A stretch of 10,253 bases of DNA from a bacterium (GTDB lineage: Bacteria; Atribacterota; JS1; SB-45; 34-128): positions 1 to 10,253 of the forward strand of contig JAHIPR010000175.1 in the NCBI GenBank assembly GCA_018903015.1. The letters run 5' to 3'. Of the stretch, positions 1 to 5,900 are shown piece after piece. The first letter of the stretch is position 1. Every line of letters begins with the position of its first letter. The position numbers and the translations under genes are program-made. The notes below the pieces were generated by a model. That model had not been told where the DNA came from, searched no databases, and worked only from the letters and a program-made list of their open reading frames with translations.

Positions 1-15
1 CGAAGTATCACCCCT

Positions 16-405
16 TCAAACTGTTATTTCTACTCGATTTCCATCTGAATCAAGCACACAGCTTTCAAAATACCCATCGCCTGTTGTTTGCGGCTCGCTT
101 ACAATCGTATATTCATCAGATCGTAGCTTTTCAGTAATTTCAACCACATTTTCTTTACTACCAACTGATATAGCAATGTGAATAATTCCTTCATATTGTA
201 TTTTTGGATTATTTAAATTGTTAGGTATTGATGGCATTTGCATTAATTCAAGACGAGCGCTGTTATCAAAAGATAGAAAGTATGACTCAAAATCATTTGA
301 CTCATTACGATATTTATTCCCTGCTATGCAGTTAAAATATTTAGTATAGAATCTTTTTAAACGTTCTAGATCCCCAGTCCAGATAGCAACATGTTCAATT
401 CTCAT
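16..405 (-). CDS. VOC-superfamily (glyoxalase/dioxygenase-like) protein
   Basis: A 129-residue single-domain protein of the vicinal oxygen chelate fold, a family that includes glyoxalase I, bleomycin-binding proteins and extradiol dioxygenases. It opens with MRIEHVAIWTGDLERLKRFY, the usual first beta strand and helix. The four family metal-ligand positions appear filled: His5, Glu53 (RLELM), His76 (IIHIAI) and Glu126 (NRVEI), so a divalent-metal site is likely. Its length fits a stand-alone domain that dimerises. The ATG at 405 is chosen because an AGGAGG sits six bases upstream. Longer in-frame starts at 420 and 459 would place that site inside the gene. The substrate cannot be read from sequence; glyoxalase I-like or thiol-transferase-like roles are both possible. 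A palindrome separates it from the DsrE-like gene upstream, so the two may not be co-transcribed. Confidence 0.88.
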   Translation of the reverse strand: MRIEHVAIWTGDLERLKRFYTKYFNCIAGNKYRNESNDFESYFLSFDNSARLELMQMPSIPNNLNNPKIQYEGIIHIAISVGSKENVVEITEKLRSDEYTIVSEPQTTGDGYFESCVLDSDGNRVEITV

Positions 406-411
406 AACTTG

Positions 412-417
412 CCTCCT
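412..417 (-). promoter_or_regulatory. Strong ribosome binding site of the VOC gene
   Basis: On the minus strand this reads AGGAGG, a full Shine-Dalgarno match, six bases before the ATG at 405. It fixes the start of the VOC gene against the longer in-frame alternatives. Confidence 0.85.
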
Positions 418-449
418 CATATAATACATGGTGATATTCCACTTAACAT

Positions 450-495
450 AAAAAGACATGGGGTCAAAAATAAAAATTTAACCCCATGTCTTTTT
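450..495. repeat. Short palindromic repeat, possible bidirectional terminator
   Basis: Perfect 15-base inverted arms at 450-464 (AAAAAGACATGGGGT) and 481-495 surround a 16-base A/T-rich loop. The arm core GACATGGGGTCAAA resembles the GACTTGGGGTCAAATC core of the large palindrome at 7321-7399, so I group them as one family. Because the arms begin and end in A or T runs, the RNA hairpin is followed by Us in both directions. It could terminate the DsrE-like transcript before the VOC gene; that function is inferred. Confidence 0.7.
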
Positions 496-549
496 ATAAT
501 AGGAAGAATTATCGAATTATTAACTATTGCAACGGTCTCTGGGGCAAAC

Positions 550-894
550 TTAAATGGTTATCAATTTTTCTCCGTTTTGAATAATATCCGTTAAAGGCTG
601 GCCCCAATACTTTACCTCGATTCCAAGTTTTTTCAAAACATCAACTGCACCTAATTGTTCAGCACATGCTTTGCAGGCAGAAAATTCTACTCCCTCCTTG
701 ATTAAATCTTTAATTTTATCCTGTATCTGTTTGCTTTCGGTAATTAACTTTGTAGGACCTCCCCATACTATTATTATGACCTCATCCCACCATTTCCTCA
801 ATTTACTATTAAGAGCATACATGAAAACCATCTTTTCAGCAGTCACCGGATCTTGATTGCTCCATAAAATATAAAGTCTTTTTCCATTATTCAT
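550..894 (-). CDS. DsrE/DsrF-like family protein
   Basis: A 114-residue protein of the DsrE-like fold, small cytoplasmic alpha/beta proteins linked to sulfur transfer or redox chemistry in some members. The N-terminus (KRLYILWSNQDPVTAEKMVFMY) gives the first strand and helix, followed by a strand rich in Ile and Val (EVIIIVWGGPTKL). The segment FSACKACAEQLG carries Cys74 and Cys77 where many relatives have their conserved cysteines, so it could carry a persulfide or disulfide. No sulfur-oxidation genes lie nearby, so a dissimilatory role is not supported. The ATG at 894 is preceded by AAGGAG eight bases upstream. A GTG directly before it (897) is the alternative start, with a five-base gap. 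No obvious promoter was found. Confidence 0.82.
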   Translation of the reverse strand: MNNGKRLYILWSNQDPVTAEKMVFMYALNSKLRKWWDEVIIIVWGGPTKLITESKQIQDKIKDLIKEGVEFSACKACAEQLGAVDVLKKLGIEVKYWGQPLTDIIQNGEKLITI

Positions 895-1060
895 CACACT
901 ATCTCCTTATAAAAAATGAAATTTCAATCTTTCGAAATCTATTTTAATAAAACTAATAATCTCCTATAAAACCAAGTAGTTTCACAATTAGATACCTGGG
1001 AAAAAGCCAATCGAAAATAGATAATATACCTGCAAGGATTTTATAATCAATTTATTTTAT

Positions 1061-1379
1061 TCAAGAACCTGTATAGATGGCTTCTGCCTTTACCGGACAC
1101 CCTTTAATATGTTCAGTTGGATAATGCTCTCAGCTAACCAATGGAAACATTGTCCTATACTCAAAAAAGGTTTCTTTGATTTGACTGTACCATACTTAAA
1201 ATTAGGGACAAACTCACATTCTCTATCTCTCAATCTTTGCCCCATAAGTATGGTACAGTGTGGAGATTGTCTTTCTTTATACAAACGCCGTATAGCAGCC
1301 AGTAAAGCTCCCTTGCAAGAACTGCATATCCCTTTTCCGATAACTTCTAATTCCGACAGATGATAATAGGATTCTTTAA
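1061..1379 (-). pseudogene. Frameshifted C-terminal remnant of a DUF362-like protein
   Basis: On the minus strand an open stretch reads ESYYHLSELEVIGKGICSSC, then KGALLAAIRRLYKERQ, and later a GQCFHWLAES segment, with no start codon at its head. Near 1113-1122 the frame shifts. The first frame stops at 1090, while the other frame continues as PTEHIKGCPVKAEAIY and ends at 1061. The order GxxCxxC-helix, then GQC, then IKGCPV resembles the C-terminal cysteine region of DUF362 proteins, an uncharacterised family often carrying Fe-S clusters. The family assignment rests on remembered motif order only. The N-terminal part is absent. The head of this frame overlaps the end of the AlkD remnant. I read it as dead, with no translation signal. 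Confidence 0.5.
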
Positions 1380-1403
1380 TTTTACCAGCATTCTGCCAAT
1401 GTT

Positions 1404-1602
1404 CTATCGTTTCATCGCTTCCCGCCTCAAGGATTGGGGCATCTTTTCAATTGCATATCTAAGAGCAGTACGGGTCATATTCTCTTTATTCTTCATCACA
1501 TAATCAAAAACCTCTTTTTGGTGTAAATGACTGGCTACTTTAAGCAACCAACCATAACCCTTTTGAACCAAATCATCTTTATCCAAAAGGGTAATGTCAA
1601 AT
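1404..1602 (-). pseudogene. Truncated C-terminus of an AlkD-like DNA alkylation repair protein
   Basis: About 66 codons encode the last part of an AlkD-family (HEAT-like repeat) DNA glycosylase. The telling segments are DKDDLVQKGYGWLLKVAS and MTRTALRYAIEKMPQSLRR, which match the family's late helices with the Lys-Gly-x-Gly-Trp and Arg-Tyr-Ala-Ile-Glu motifs. Family members are roughly 220-240 residues, so about 70% is missing from the N-terminal side. The homologous sequence begins exactly where the repeat at 1603-1628 ends, and nothing upstream resembles the missing part. This suggests deletion or rearrangement at the repeat. There is no ribosome binding site, and the only in-frame start is a TTG inside the repeat. 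Not expected to be functional. Confidence 0.7.
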
Positions 1603-1628
1603 GGGGTCAAATCTTTATTCTTGACAGT
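1603..1628. repeat. Single-arm copy of the GGGGTCAAATC... repeat
   Basis: These 26 bases (GGGGTCAAATCTTTATTCTT, then GACAGT) are identical to the inner part of the left arm of the palindrome at 7321-7399 plus two loop bases. Only one arm is present. A short inverted pair (TAATGT at 1592-1597 and ACATTA at 1629-1634) flanks it. It sits at the truncated end of the AlkD remnant. Confidence 0.8.
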
Positions 1629-1682
1629 ACATTAAACTATTTTGCCAACAATATAGATTTACCCCTATTTTCTCCTGTTGCA

Positions 1683-2486
1683 CTAACTTAAGGCTTGCTT
1701 TAACACTGGATAAAAATCCTTTTCTTCCTCAATAACGGTGATCTTTCCCTTTTTTGCTTCCTCTTTCTGGCTTTCTGTGCAATAACCCCATCCGGCCAAA
1801 AAAACTTGAACCCCCAGGATATCAGTTCCTTTAAGATAGCTCAGCTGATCATCAATAAAATAAATCTCATTTAATTTAGCACCATATTTTTTAGCGATAG
1901 CCTGCATATGATCTGCTTTATGCTTGCCAAAGTTTTTATCAAAAATATCTTCAATATCCATTTTAAAACCAAGATATTCCGGTTGAAAGGCACGATGAAT
2001 GGCTTCTCCATGATTGGAGGTAGCAATGACAATTTTTTGCCCTTCTTGTAAAAATCGTTGAATCCCCCTTATTACTTCATTAAAAACGGGTGATAGAAAA
2101 AACCATTTTTTAAAATTTTTTTTCTGCCATTCCTCTTTTTCTTGAAAAAATAATTCTCGAAAAAAATGATAATCGGATTGAAGCTGGTTACGATAAGCAA
2201 TGAATTCCTGTTGGTCCTTAATCCAAACCTGCTCTTCTATAATTTTAATAATAACGAAAAAATCACCCGATAATTCGATATAAGACCTTAAGCGGTGGTA
2301 ATCATCCATTTCTTTTTTATATTGTTTTTTTATTTCTTCCCAATTCTCAAAAGTAAACAGTTTTCCGCCAAAATTTTTCTTTACTTCCGAACCGAAATAT
2401 TTACAATAGGCATTATGACTTATAAATAAAGATTTTAAAGCACTGTCACTAATAACCCCGTCATAATCCACTGCTAATATTTTCAT
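1683..2486 (-). CDS. HAD-superfamily hydrolase
   Basis: A 267-residue haloacid dehalogenase-like hydrolase, probably a cytoplasmic phosphatase. Motif I is near the N-terminus: VDYDGVISDS, with Asp7 as nucleophile and Asp9 as acid/base. Residues from about 20 to 145 form a long, mostly helical cap rich in Lys, Glu and aromatics. Motif II is IVIATSNHG (Thr156 or Ser157), a motif III lysine is likely within GKHKADH (about 188-190), and motif IV is YFIDDQ (Asp212, Asp213), followed by GVQVFLAGWGY as in subfamily IA enzymes. All catalytic positions are present. The substrate is unknown. The ATG at 2486 has AGGAAG eight bases upstream; the TTG at 2492 would lie too close to it. A promoter lies about 60 bases upstream. 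Confidence 0.85.
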   Translation of the reverse strand: MKILAVDYDGVISDSALKSLFISHNAYCKYFGSEVKKNFGGKLFTFENWEEIKKQYKKEMDDYHRLRSYIELSGDFFVIIKIIEEQVWIKDQQEFIAYRNQLQSDYHFFRELFFQEKEEWQKKNFKKWFFLSPVFNEVIRGIQRFLQEGQKIVIATSNHGEAIHRAFQPEYLGFKMDIEDIFDKNFGKHKADHMQAIAKKYGAKLNEIYFIDDQLSYLKGTDILGVQVFLAGWGYCTESQKEEAKKGKITVIEEEKDFYPVLKQALS

Positions 2487-2545
2487 TTTCAATTCTTCCT
2501 ATCCCTTGAATTAATTTATGTAGTACAATTAAATAAATTATTTAG

Positions 2546-2575
2546 ATTATACTATTTCTTTGTTAGGTTGTACAA
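2546..2575 (-). promoter_or_regulatory. Candidate sigma70-type promoter of the HAD gene
   Basis: On the minus strand a perfect TATAAT (2546-2551) is preceded, with an 18-base spacer, by TTGTAC (2570-2575), a weak -35 box. Transcription would start near 2539, giving a leader of about 50 bases before the ATG at 2486. Confidence 0.5.
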
Positions 2576-2681
2576 TTTGAATTGTAGGTTTGGTGGGGGC
2601 ATAGGATACAATAGCTACTAGAAATATCGATAAAATGTAATAAAAAAGATTTCCTATTTTATCGAAGATGTGTATAATAAT

Positions 2682-2734
2682 AAGAGGTTGCATTCCTCTT
2701 TGAGCTATTTTCCTCTAGAGGAATACAAGAGGTT
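2682..2734 (+). repeat. Cluster of AGAGG/CCTCT inverted and direct repeats
   Basis: AAGAGG (2682-2687) can pair with CCTCTT (2695-2700). ATTCCTCT (2692-2699) can pair with AGAGGAAT (2717-2724). The 12-base TCCTCTAGAGGA (2711-2722) is self-complementary. AAGAGGTT occurs directly at 2682-2689 and 2727-2734. Several mutually exclusive hairpins are possible. It lies just before the transposase remnant and may belong to that element's end. Confidence 0.5.
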
Positions 2735-2781
2735 ATTGGCAAAGAATGGCTCTCGGGAATGCACGGCGAGTTAAGGCTTAA

Positions 2782-3039
2782 AGTGTCTGCTCTGAGGGGT
2801 TCACTTCAAGTTACCTCTTCCAAGTATCAGAGAAAAGCTTATACCGCTTCCAACTTATCGCCAAGAAAAGAATCTCCGAATACTAAGAGTTAACCAGGAG
2901 AAAAGCCGGGACAGATGCTATCTCCTCGGTGTTTCGAAGGAGGTACAAGATAGATCATCTACTGGTAAGGGAATTAGTACGGGTAAAGGTGCACTTAGGG
3001 TTTAAGATATTGGTCATAAACTGGAAGAGATTGATATAA
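2782..3039 (+). pseudogene. Degenerate C-terminus of a DDE transposase (IS1182-like)
   Basis: In one plus-strand frame, after an in-frame TAA at 2779, the sequence reads EKSLYRFQLIAKKRISEY, then a TAA at 2884. It continues as RRKAGTDAISSVFRRRYKID, LLVRELVRVKVHLGFKI and LVINWKRLI, ending at a TAA at 3037-3039. The succession R-AG-(T/I)-(D/E)-x-IS, then RRxYxI, then RExxRVKxHLGFK, then INxKRL, is the pattern at the end of IS1182-type DDE transposases. This is where the third catalytic acid and the closing helices lie. Two in-frame stops, no start and no remaining N-terminal part make this a relic. The family is recalled from motif pattern and is only moderately certain. It occupies most of the gap between the HAD and patatin genes. 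Confidence 0.55.
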
Positions 3040-3051
3040 AGGTTGATAAAT

Positions 3052-3081
3052 AGGCCTAAGAATAGGCTTTCTACTTTTTTT
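3052..3081 (+). terminator. Candidate intrinsic terminator after the transposase remnant
   Basis: AGGCCTA and TAGGCTT form a seven-pair stem (one G-U pair) around an AGAA loop, followed by TTCTAC and a run of seven Ts. The T run starts a few bases late for an ideal terminator. It would end rightward transcription before the patatin gene. Confidence 0.4.
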
Positions 3082-3199
3082 ATCACCATTTATTTTCGCT
3101 ATTTAGTTTTCAAAGAACCTATAGAGTTAAATTTGCTGCTTAAATTCAATATGTTGCATTAAAATTTTAGTTTTGGGAGATATTTATAATATAATTATC

Positions 3200-4147
3200 A
3201 TGAAAAAATTAATCCAAATGATCATAGTTTTTGTATTGCTCTGTTCTTCTGTTTCTTCTTTTTCTTATGCTGCTCCCAAGATCGGGTTAGCATTAGGAGA
3301 AGGAGGGAGCAGGTTTTATATTCATATTGGTGTCTTAAAAGCCCTGAAAAATGAAGGTATAAAGTTGGATTATATAGCAGGGACCAGCATCGGCTCTCTA
3401 ATAGGGGGGCTTTATGCTTTATGGGAAGATACAGATAAAATAGAAAAATACGCTTTAAGTATGGATTTTGATAAATATTATATGTTTCCAAGAGAAGATA
3501 TAAGACTGCAAAATATAGATGAAACCCCGTTCGTCATATTTTATTCAGATATATCGAAGGGAAAAATAGATGTTGAATTGCTGAAAGGTTTAATGGATGG
3601 GAAAATCATGAGAGATGAAATTGACCGATTAACTAACTGGGCAAGTTTCGAATATGATCTGAAAATTCCCTTTAAGGTAGTTACCGCAGATTTGATAACT
3701 GGCGAAAAAGTAGTGATTGGCGAAGGGAGGATTTCTAATGCGATAGCAGCTTCTATGTCTGTGCCTGGATTATCCATACCTTTTAAATTTGAAGATAAAA
3801 TGTTAGTAGACGGTGGTTTAATAGATCCTGTTCCTGTGGATGTGGTAAGAGAAATGGGAGCAGATATAGTTATCGGGGTAAATTTAAGGGATATTCAAGA
3901 AGACACTCTTCCCGTTATCAATAATGCTGTATCTATCCTTTATAGATCTGTATATATCATGCTCGGAGAATTAAATAATATTTCAGCTAATAAGGCAGAT
4001 ATTGTGATAAACCCCCACTATAGAGGTCCTCTCTCTACTGATATGGAGAAAGAAAAAAAAATACAATTAATTAAACTTGGGGAAGAAGAAACTAAAAAGA
4101 TAATTCCCTTACTAAAGACACTGATCAATTCCTACTTGAATTTATAA
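3200..4147 (+). CDS. Secreted patatin-like phospholipase
   Basis: A 315-residue patatin-family lipid acyl hydrolase with a Ser-Asp dyad. MKKLIQMIIVFVLLCSSVSS begins a signal peptide, probably cleaved after Ala24 (SYA-AP); Cys15 lacks a proper lipobox. The oxyanion loop reads GLALGEGGSRFYIHIGVLKA (29-48), the nucleophile elbow is GTSIGS with Ser63, and the second catalytic residue is Asp204 in VDGGLIDPVP. All catalytic elements are present, though the loop has Glu34 and Phe39 where relatives usually have Gly. Size and layout resemble bacterial RssA-like proteins with an export signal. It should act outside the cytoplasmic membrane on phospholipids or lysolipids. The ATG at 3200 is chosen because the signal peptide starts there. 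It lacks a well-placed ribosome site (GGGAG is about 20 bases upstream), and a TTG at 3173 is a weaker alternative. Confidence 0.9.
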   Translation: MKKLIQMIIVFVLLCSSVSSFSYAAPKIGLALGEGGSRFYIHIGVLKALKNEGIKLDYIAGTSIGSLIGGLYALWEDTDKIEKYALSMDFDKYYMFPREDIRLQNIDETPFVIFYSDISKGKIDVELLKGLMDGKIMRDEIDRLTNWASFEYDLKIPFKVVTADLITGEKVVIGEGRISNAIAASMSVPGLSIPFKFEDKMLVDGGLIDPVPVDVVREMGADIVIGVNLRDIQEDTLPVINNAVSILYRSVYIMLGELNNISANKADIVINPHYRGPLSTDMEKEKKIQLIKLGEEETKKIIPLLKTLINSYLNL

Positions 4148-4198
4148 ATTCTCTGATTTTTATTAAGTGGTGTAAAAAAAATATAATAGCTTTTAAAA

Positions 4199-5118
4199 GT
4201 GCCTAATTTTTTTAATTACATATTTTTATTTATTTTCTCATATACCCCGACGAGCAAAAGCCAGCTTATTTATGGATTACCCGGACTTGATCCTTTTATG
4301 TTTCTACCTCTCCTTAATGTCCCTGAGCTTCTGGAAACCTATGGAGTTATAGAATTCTATTGGTTTACCACCGATCCTCTTGGACATATATTGGGCCCGA
4401 ATTTATATGCAGCCAGCATACGCAGGTTTGACCGTTATTTTGGTTATCTGGTGAAAAGATTGAAACTCGACAGGGATATTGTTTTAGAAAGCGAAGAAAA
4501 AATTCGCTACTTATTTGAAGGTGAAGATGTATTTGGTTACTATAATTCTGGTTATAATGGAGAATGGTTGACTGATTTAGATTGGCCGGCACACACCAGA
4601 GAGAGCAAATTCCCAGCCGTTCCTCCCAATATCTATAATTTACTTTTAAACAAGAGAGCAGGAGATATAGTCATAGTCATTAATCCTCCTAAGATACCTA
4701 TTTTTTACTTACGCTATCCAACTAATCATGCCAGACTCACGGATACCGATTTGATGATTCCTATTTTACTTAAAGGTCCACAGTTGGAGCATCTTTATGA
4801 ACGGGAAGAGATGTGGAATTTCGGTTTTCGCGCTATGACGATGATATCTACCGAAGCTGGCTTGAATATGACCTTTACAGCTCTTATTTAATCAGGTTGT
4901 GGACCGGAGCAGGCCTGCAGTATAATGGACAGAACCTGGATGCATTGGTTCAAGCCCGCTTACAAATAGATTTAGGAAAAATACAGCTTAATCATGGAGG
5001 ACAATTTACTCAAGTAGGATGGGAAATAAACACCAAAGAAGTTGTTTATCAAATCAACGACCGTCTGGCTTTAGAGTAGTTAATACCTAATGGATTTGGT
5101 ATGAGCTTTAGCTGGTAG
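4199..5118 (+). pseudogene. Decayed gene: alkaline phosphatase-superfamily part plus outer-membrane barrel end
   Basis: From 4199 one frame carries type I phosphodiesterase/alkaline-phosphatase features: FYWFTTDPLGHILGPN (Asp59 and His63 as metal ligands, numbered from the GTG), a helix IRRFDRYFGYLVKRL, then RAGDIVIVINPP and NHARLTDTDLMIPILLKGP with His177 as a late ligand. The N-terminal nucleophile region and the SDHG motif are missing. The frame stops at 4891. The neighbouring frame, open from 4801, continues with strand-like segments (WLEYDLYSSYLIRLWTGAGL, ARLQIDLGKIQLNHGGQ). It meets a TAG at 5077-5079 and then reads LIPNGFGMSFSW and a stop at 5116-5118. A terminal aromatic after alternating hydrophobics is the usual barrel-assembly signal. 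Missing motifs, a frameshift and an internal stop argue for a pseudogene. Whether both parts were ever one protein is unclear. Confidence 0.6.
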
Positions 5119-5130
5119 AAATTTTCAAAT

Positions 5131-5157
5131 GTGTTGGGGCACGGTTCTTTGTCACAC
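5131..5157. repeat. GGGGCACGGTTCTTTGTCAC repeat, single arm
   Basis: The core GGGGCACGGTTCTTTGTCAC resembles a dispersed GGGGACGGTTCTTTGTGTCAC-type repeat that I recall from Firmicutes and related genomes, often linked to REP-associated transposases. The match is from memory. In this window it is supported by the related ACGGTTCTTTTGACA at 5724-5785 (minus strand). Confidence 0.55.
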
Positions 5158-5286
5158 TTCAAGAATATACATTTACCTTATTGAATCGCCACCAGCGGTC
5201 AAAAGCATTAGTTTTTTTCAATTTTTCTACACCTTAATATTAATACGATAAAAGATTTAAAAAATCCTTCTTTTTTTAAAAAATAG

Positions 5287-5336
5287 TTGCGAGATGAGAT
5301 TGCTGCGCTTTCCTCGAAAGCTCACGATAACAGAGG
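5287..5336. repeat. Degenerate palindromic intergenic element
   Basis: The stretch contains GAGATTGCTGCGCTTTCCTC, a small perfect hairpin GCTTTC-CTC-GAAAGC, and CACGATAACAGAGG. It is clearly more GC-rich than its AT-rich surroundings. It resembles the common intergenic GAGATTGCTTCGCTTCGCTC-type element seen in many metagenomic genomes, in a worn form. The family call is from memory. Confidence 0.35.
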
Positions 5337-5723
5337 AATTAATATTAACCATATTTACTTAAAAATGGGAAAAATGTGTAAAGTCTGTGGGAAAATACCT
5401 TCTTGAAAGCCGTATATAGTAAGGGCTTTCACTTATATCTAAAATAAGCCATTTTAAGCGCCTAATTTAAAAAATATGACCAATCACCTTAACCCATCTT
5501 AAAAAATGCCGCTACGACAATATTTCGCTAAAACCCTTTTTGCAAGGCTTTCATCCTCCTAAAAATACAATTTTTAGCTCTTTTTTACCTCATTTTCTCT
5601 ATATTTTAAATGCACTATAAACATCCCATATAATTCTATATATATTTATCTCTCTTACTTAGCTAAAAATTAGTTTTCCTGTTCCTCTCTTTTACTCCTT
5701 ATTAATTATTTATTTAATCAATA

Positions 5724-5785
5724 AATGTGCCACAGGACCACTGTCATATTTTATTGTCAAAAGAACCGTTGTCCTCTGTCACATT
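5724..5785. repeat. Imperfect palindrome of the ACGGTTCTTT repeat family
   Basis: Left arm AATGTGCCACAGGACCACTG (from 5724) and the reverse complement of the right arm, AATGTGACAGAGGACAACGG (from 5785), match at most positions, so the whole is a degenerate inverted repeat about 62 bases long. The right arm contains GTCAAAAGAACCGT, the complement of the ACGGTTCTTT core at 5141-5150. A further direct copy of TGTCACATTC follows near 5800. Confidence 0.6.
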
Positions 5786-5900
5786 CTTCATTTTGTGGTG
5801 TCACATTCATTTAGTGAAAGAACTCATTGGAAAAGGCTTTCCATGTCCAGGGTAAACGGTATTTATTTTTAAACTTTAAAGAATCTTCCCCTGTCATTTT

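Larger units (their letters stand above)
5119..5900. other. Gene-free AT-rich region with repeat fragments
   Basis: No credible coding frame is seen on either strand. The stretch holds two members of one repeat family (5131-5157, 5724-5785) and a degenerate palindromic element (5287-5336). Smaller inverted repeats lie at 5405-5411/5424-5430 (GAAAGCC/GGCTTTC), 5559-5577 (CTAAAAAT with a 3-base loop, followed by a T run) and 5828-5843 (TGGAAA/TTTCCA). It separates the plus-strand decayed gene from the end of the minus-strand radical SAM gene, so transcription converges here. Confidence 0.7.

Noticed and set aside
2682..2889. Plus-strand open frame of about 69 codons (includes GKEWLSGMHGELRLK)
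   Set aside because: It has no start at its head and no recognisable motif, and it overlaps the frame that carries the transposase signature.
2680..3080. Large structured non-coding RNA (RNase P, tmRNA, 6S, SRP or group II intron type)
   Set aside because: None of the signature sequences I know for these RNAs is present, and a transposase-like frame explains part of the region better.
3173..3199. Upstream TTG start for patatin adding nine residues
   Set aside because: It has no ribosome site and would place residues in front of a well-formed signal peptide that begins at 3200.
5405..5430. Inverted repeat GAAAGCC/GGCTTTC as a terminator
   Set aside because: No T run follows on either strand and no gene ends close by; it may be chance.
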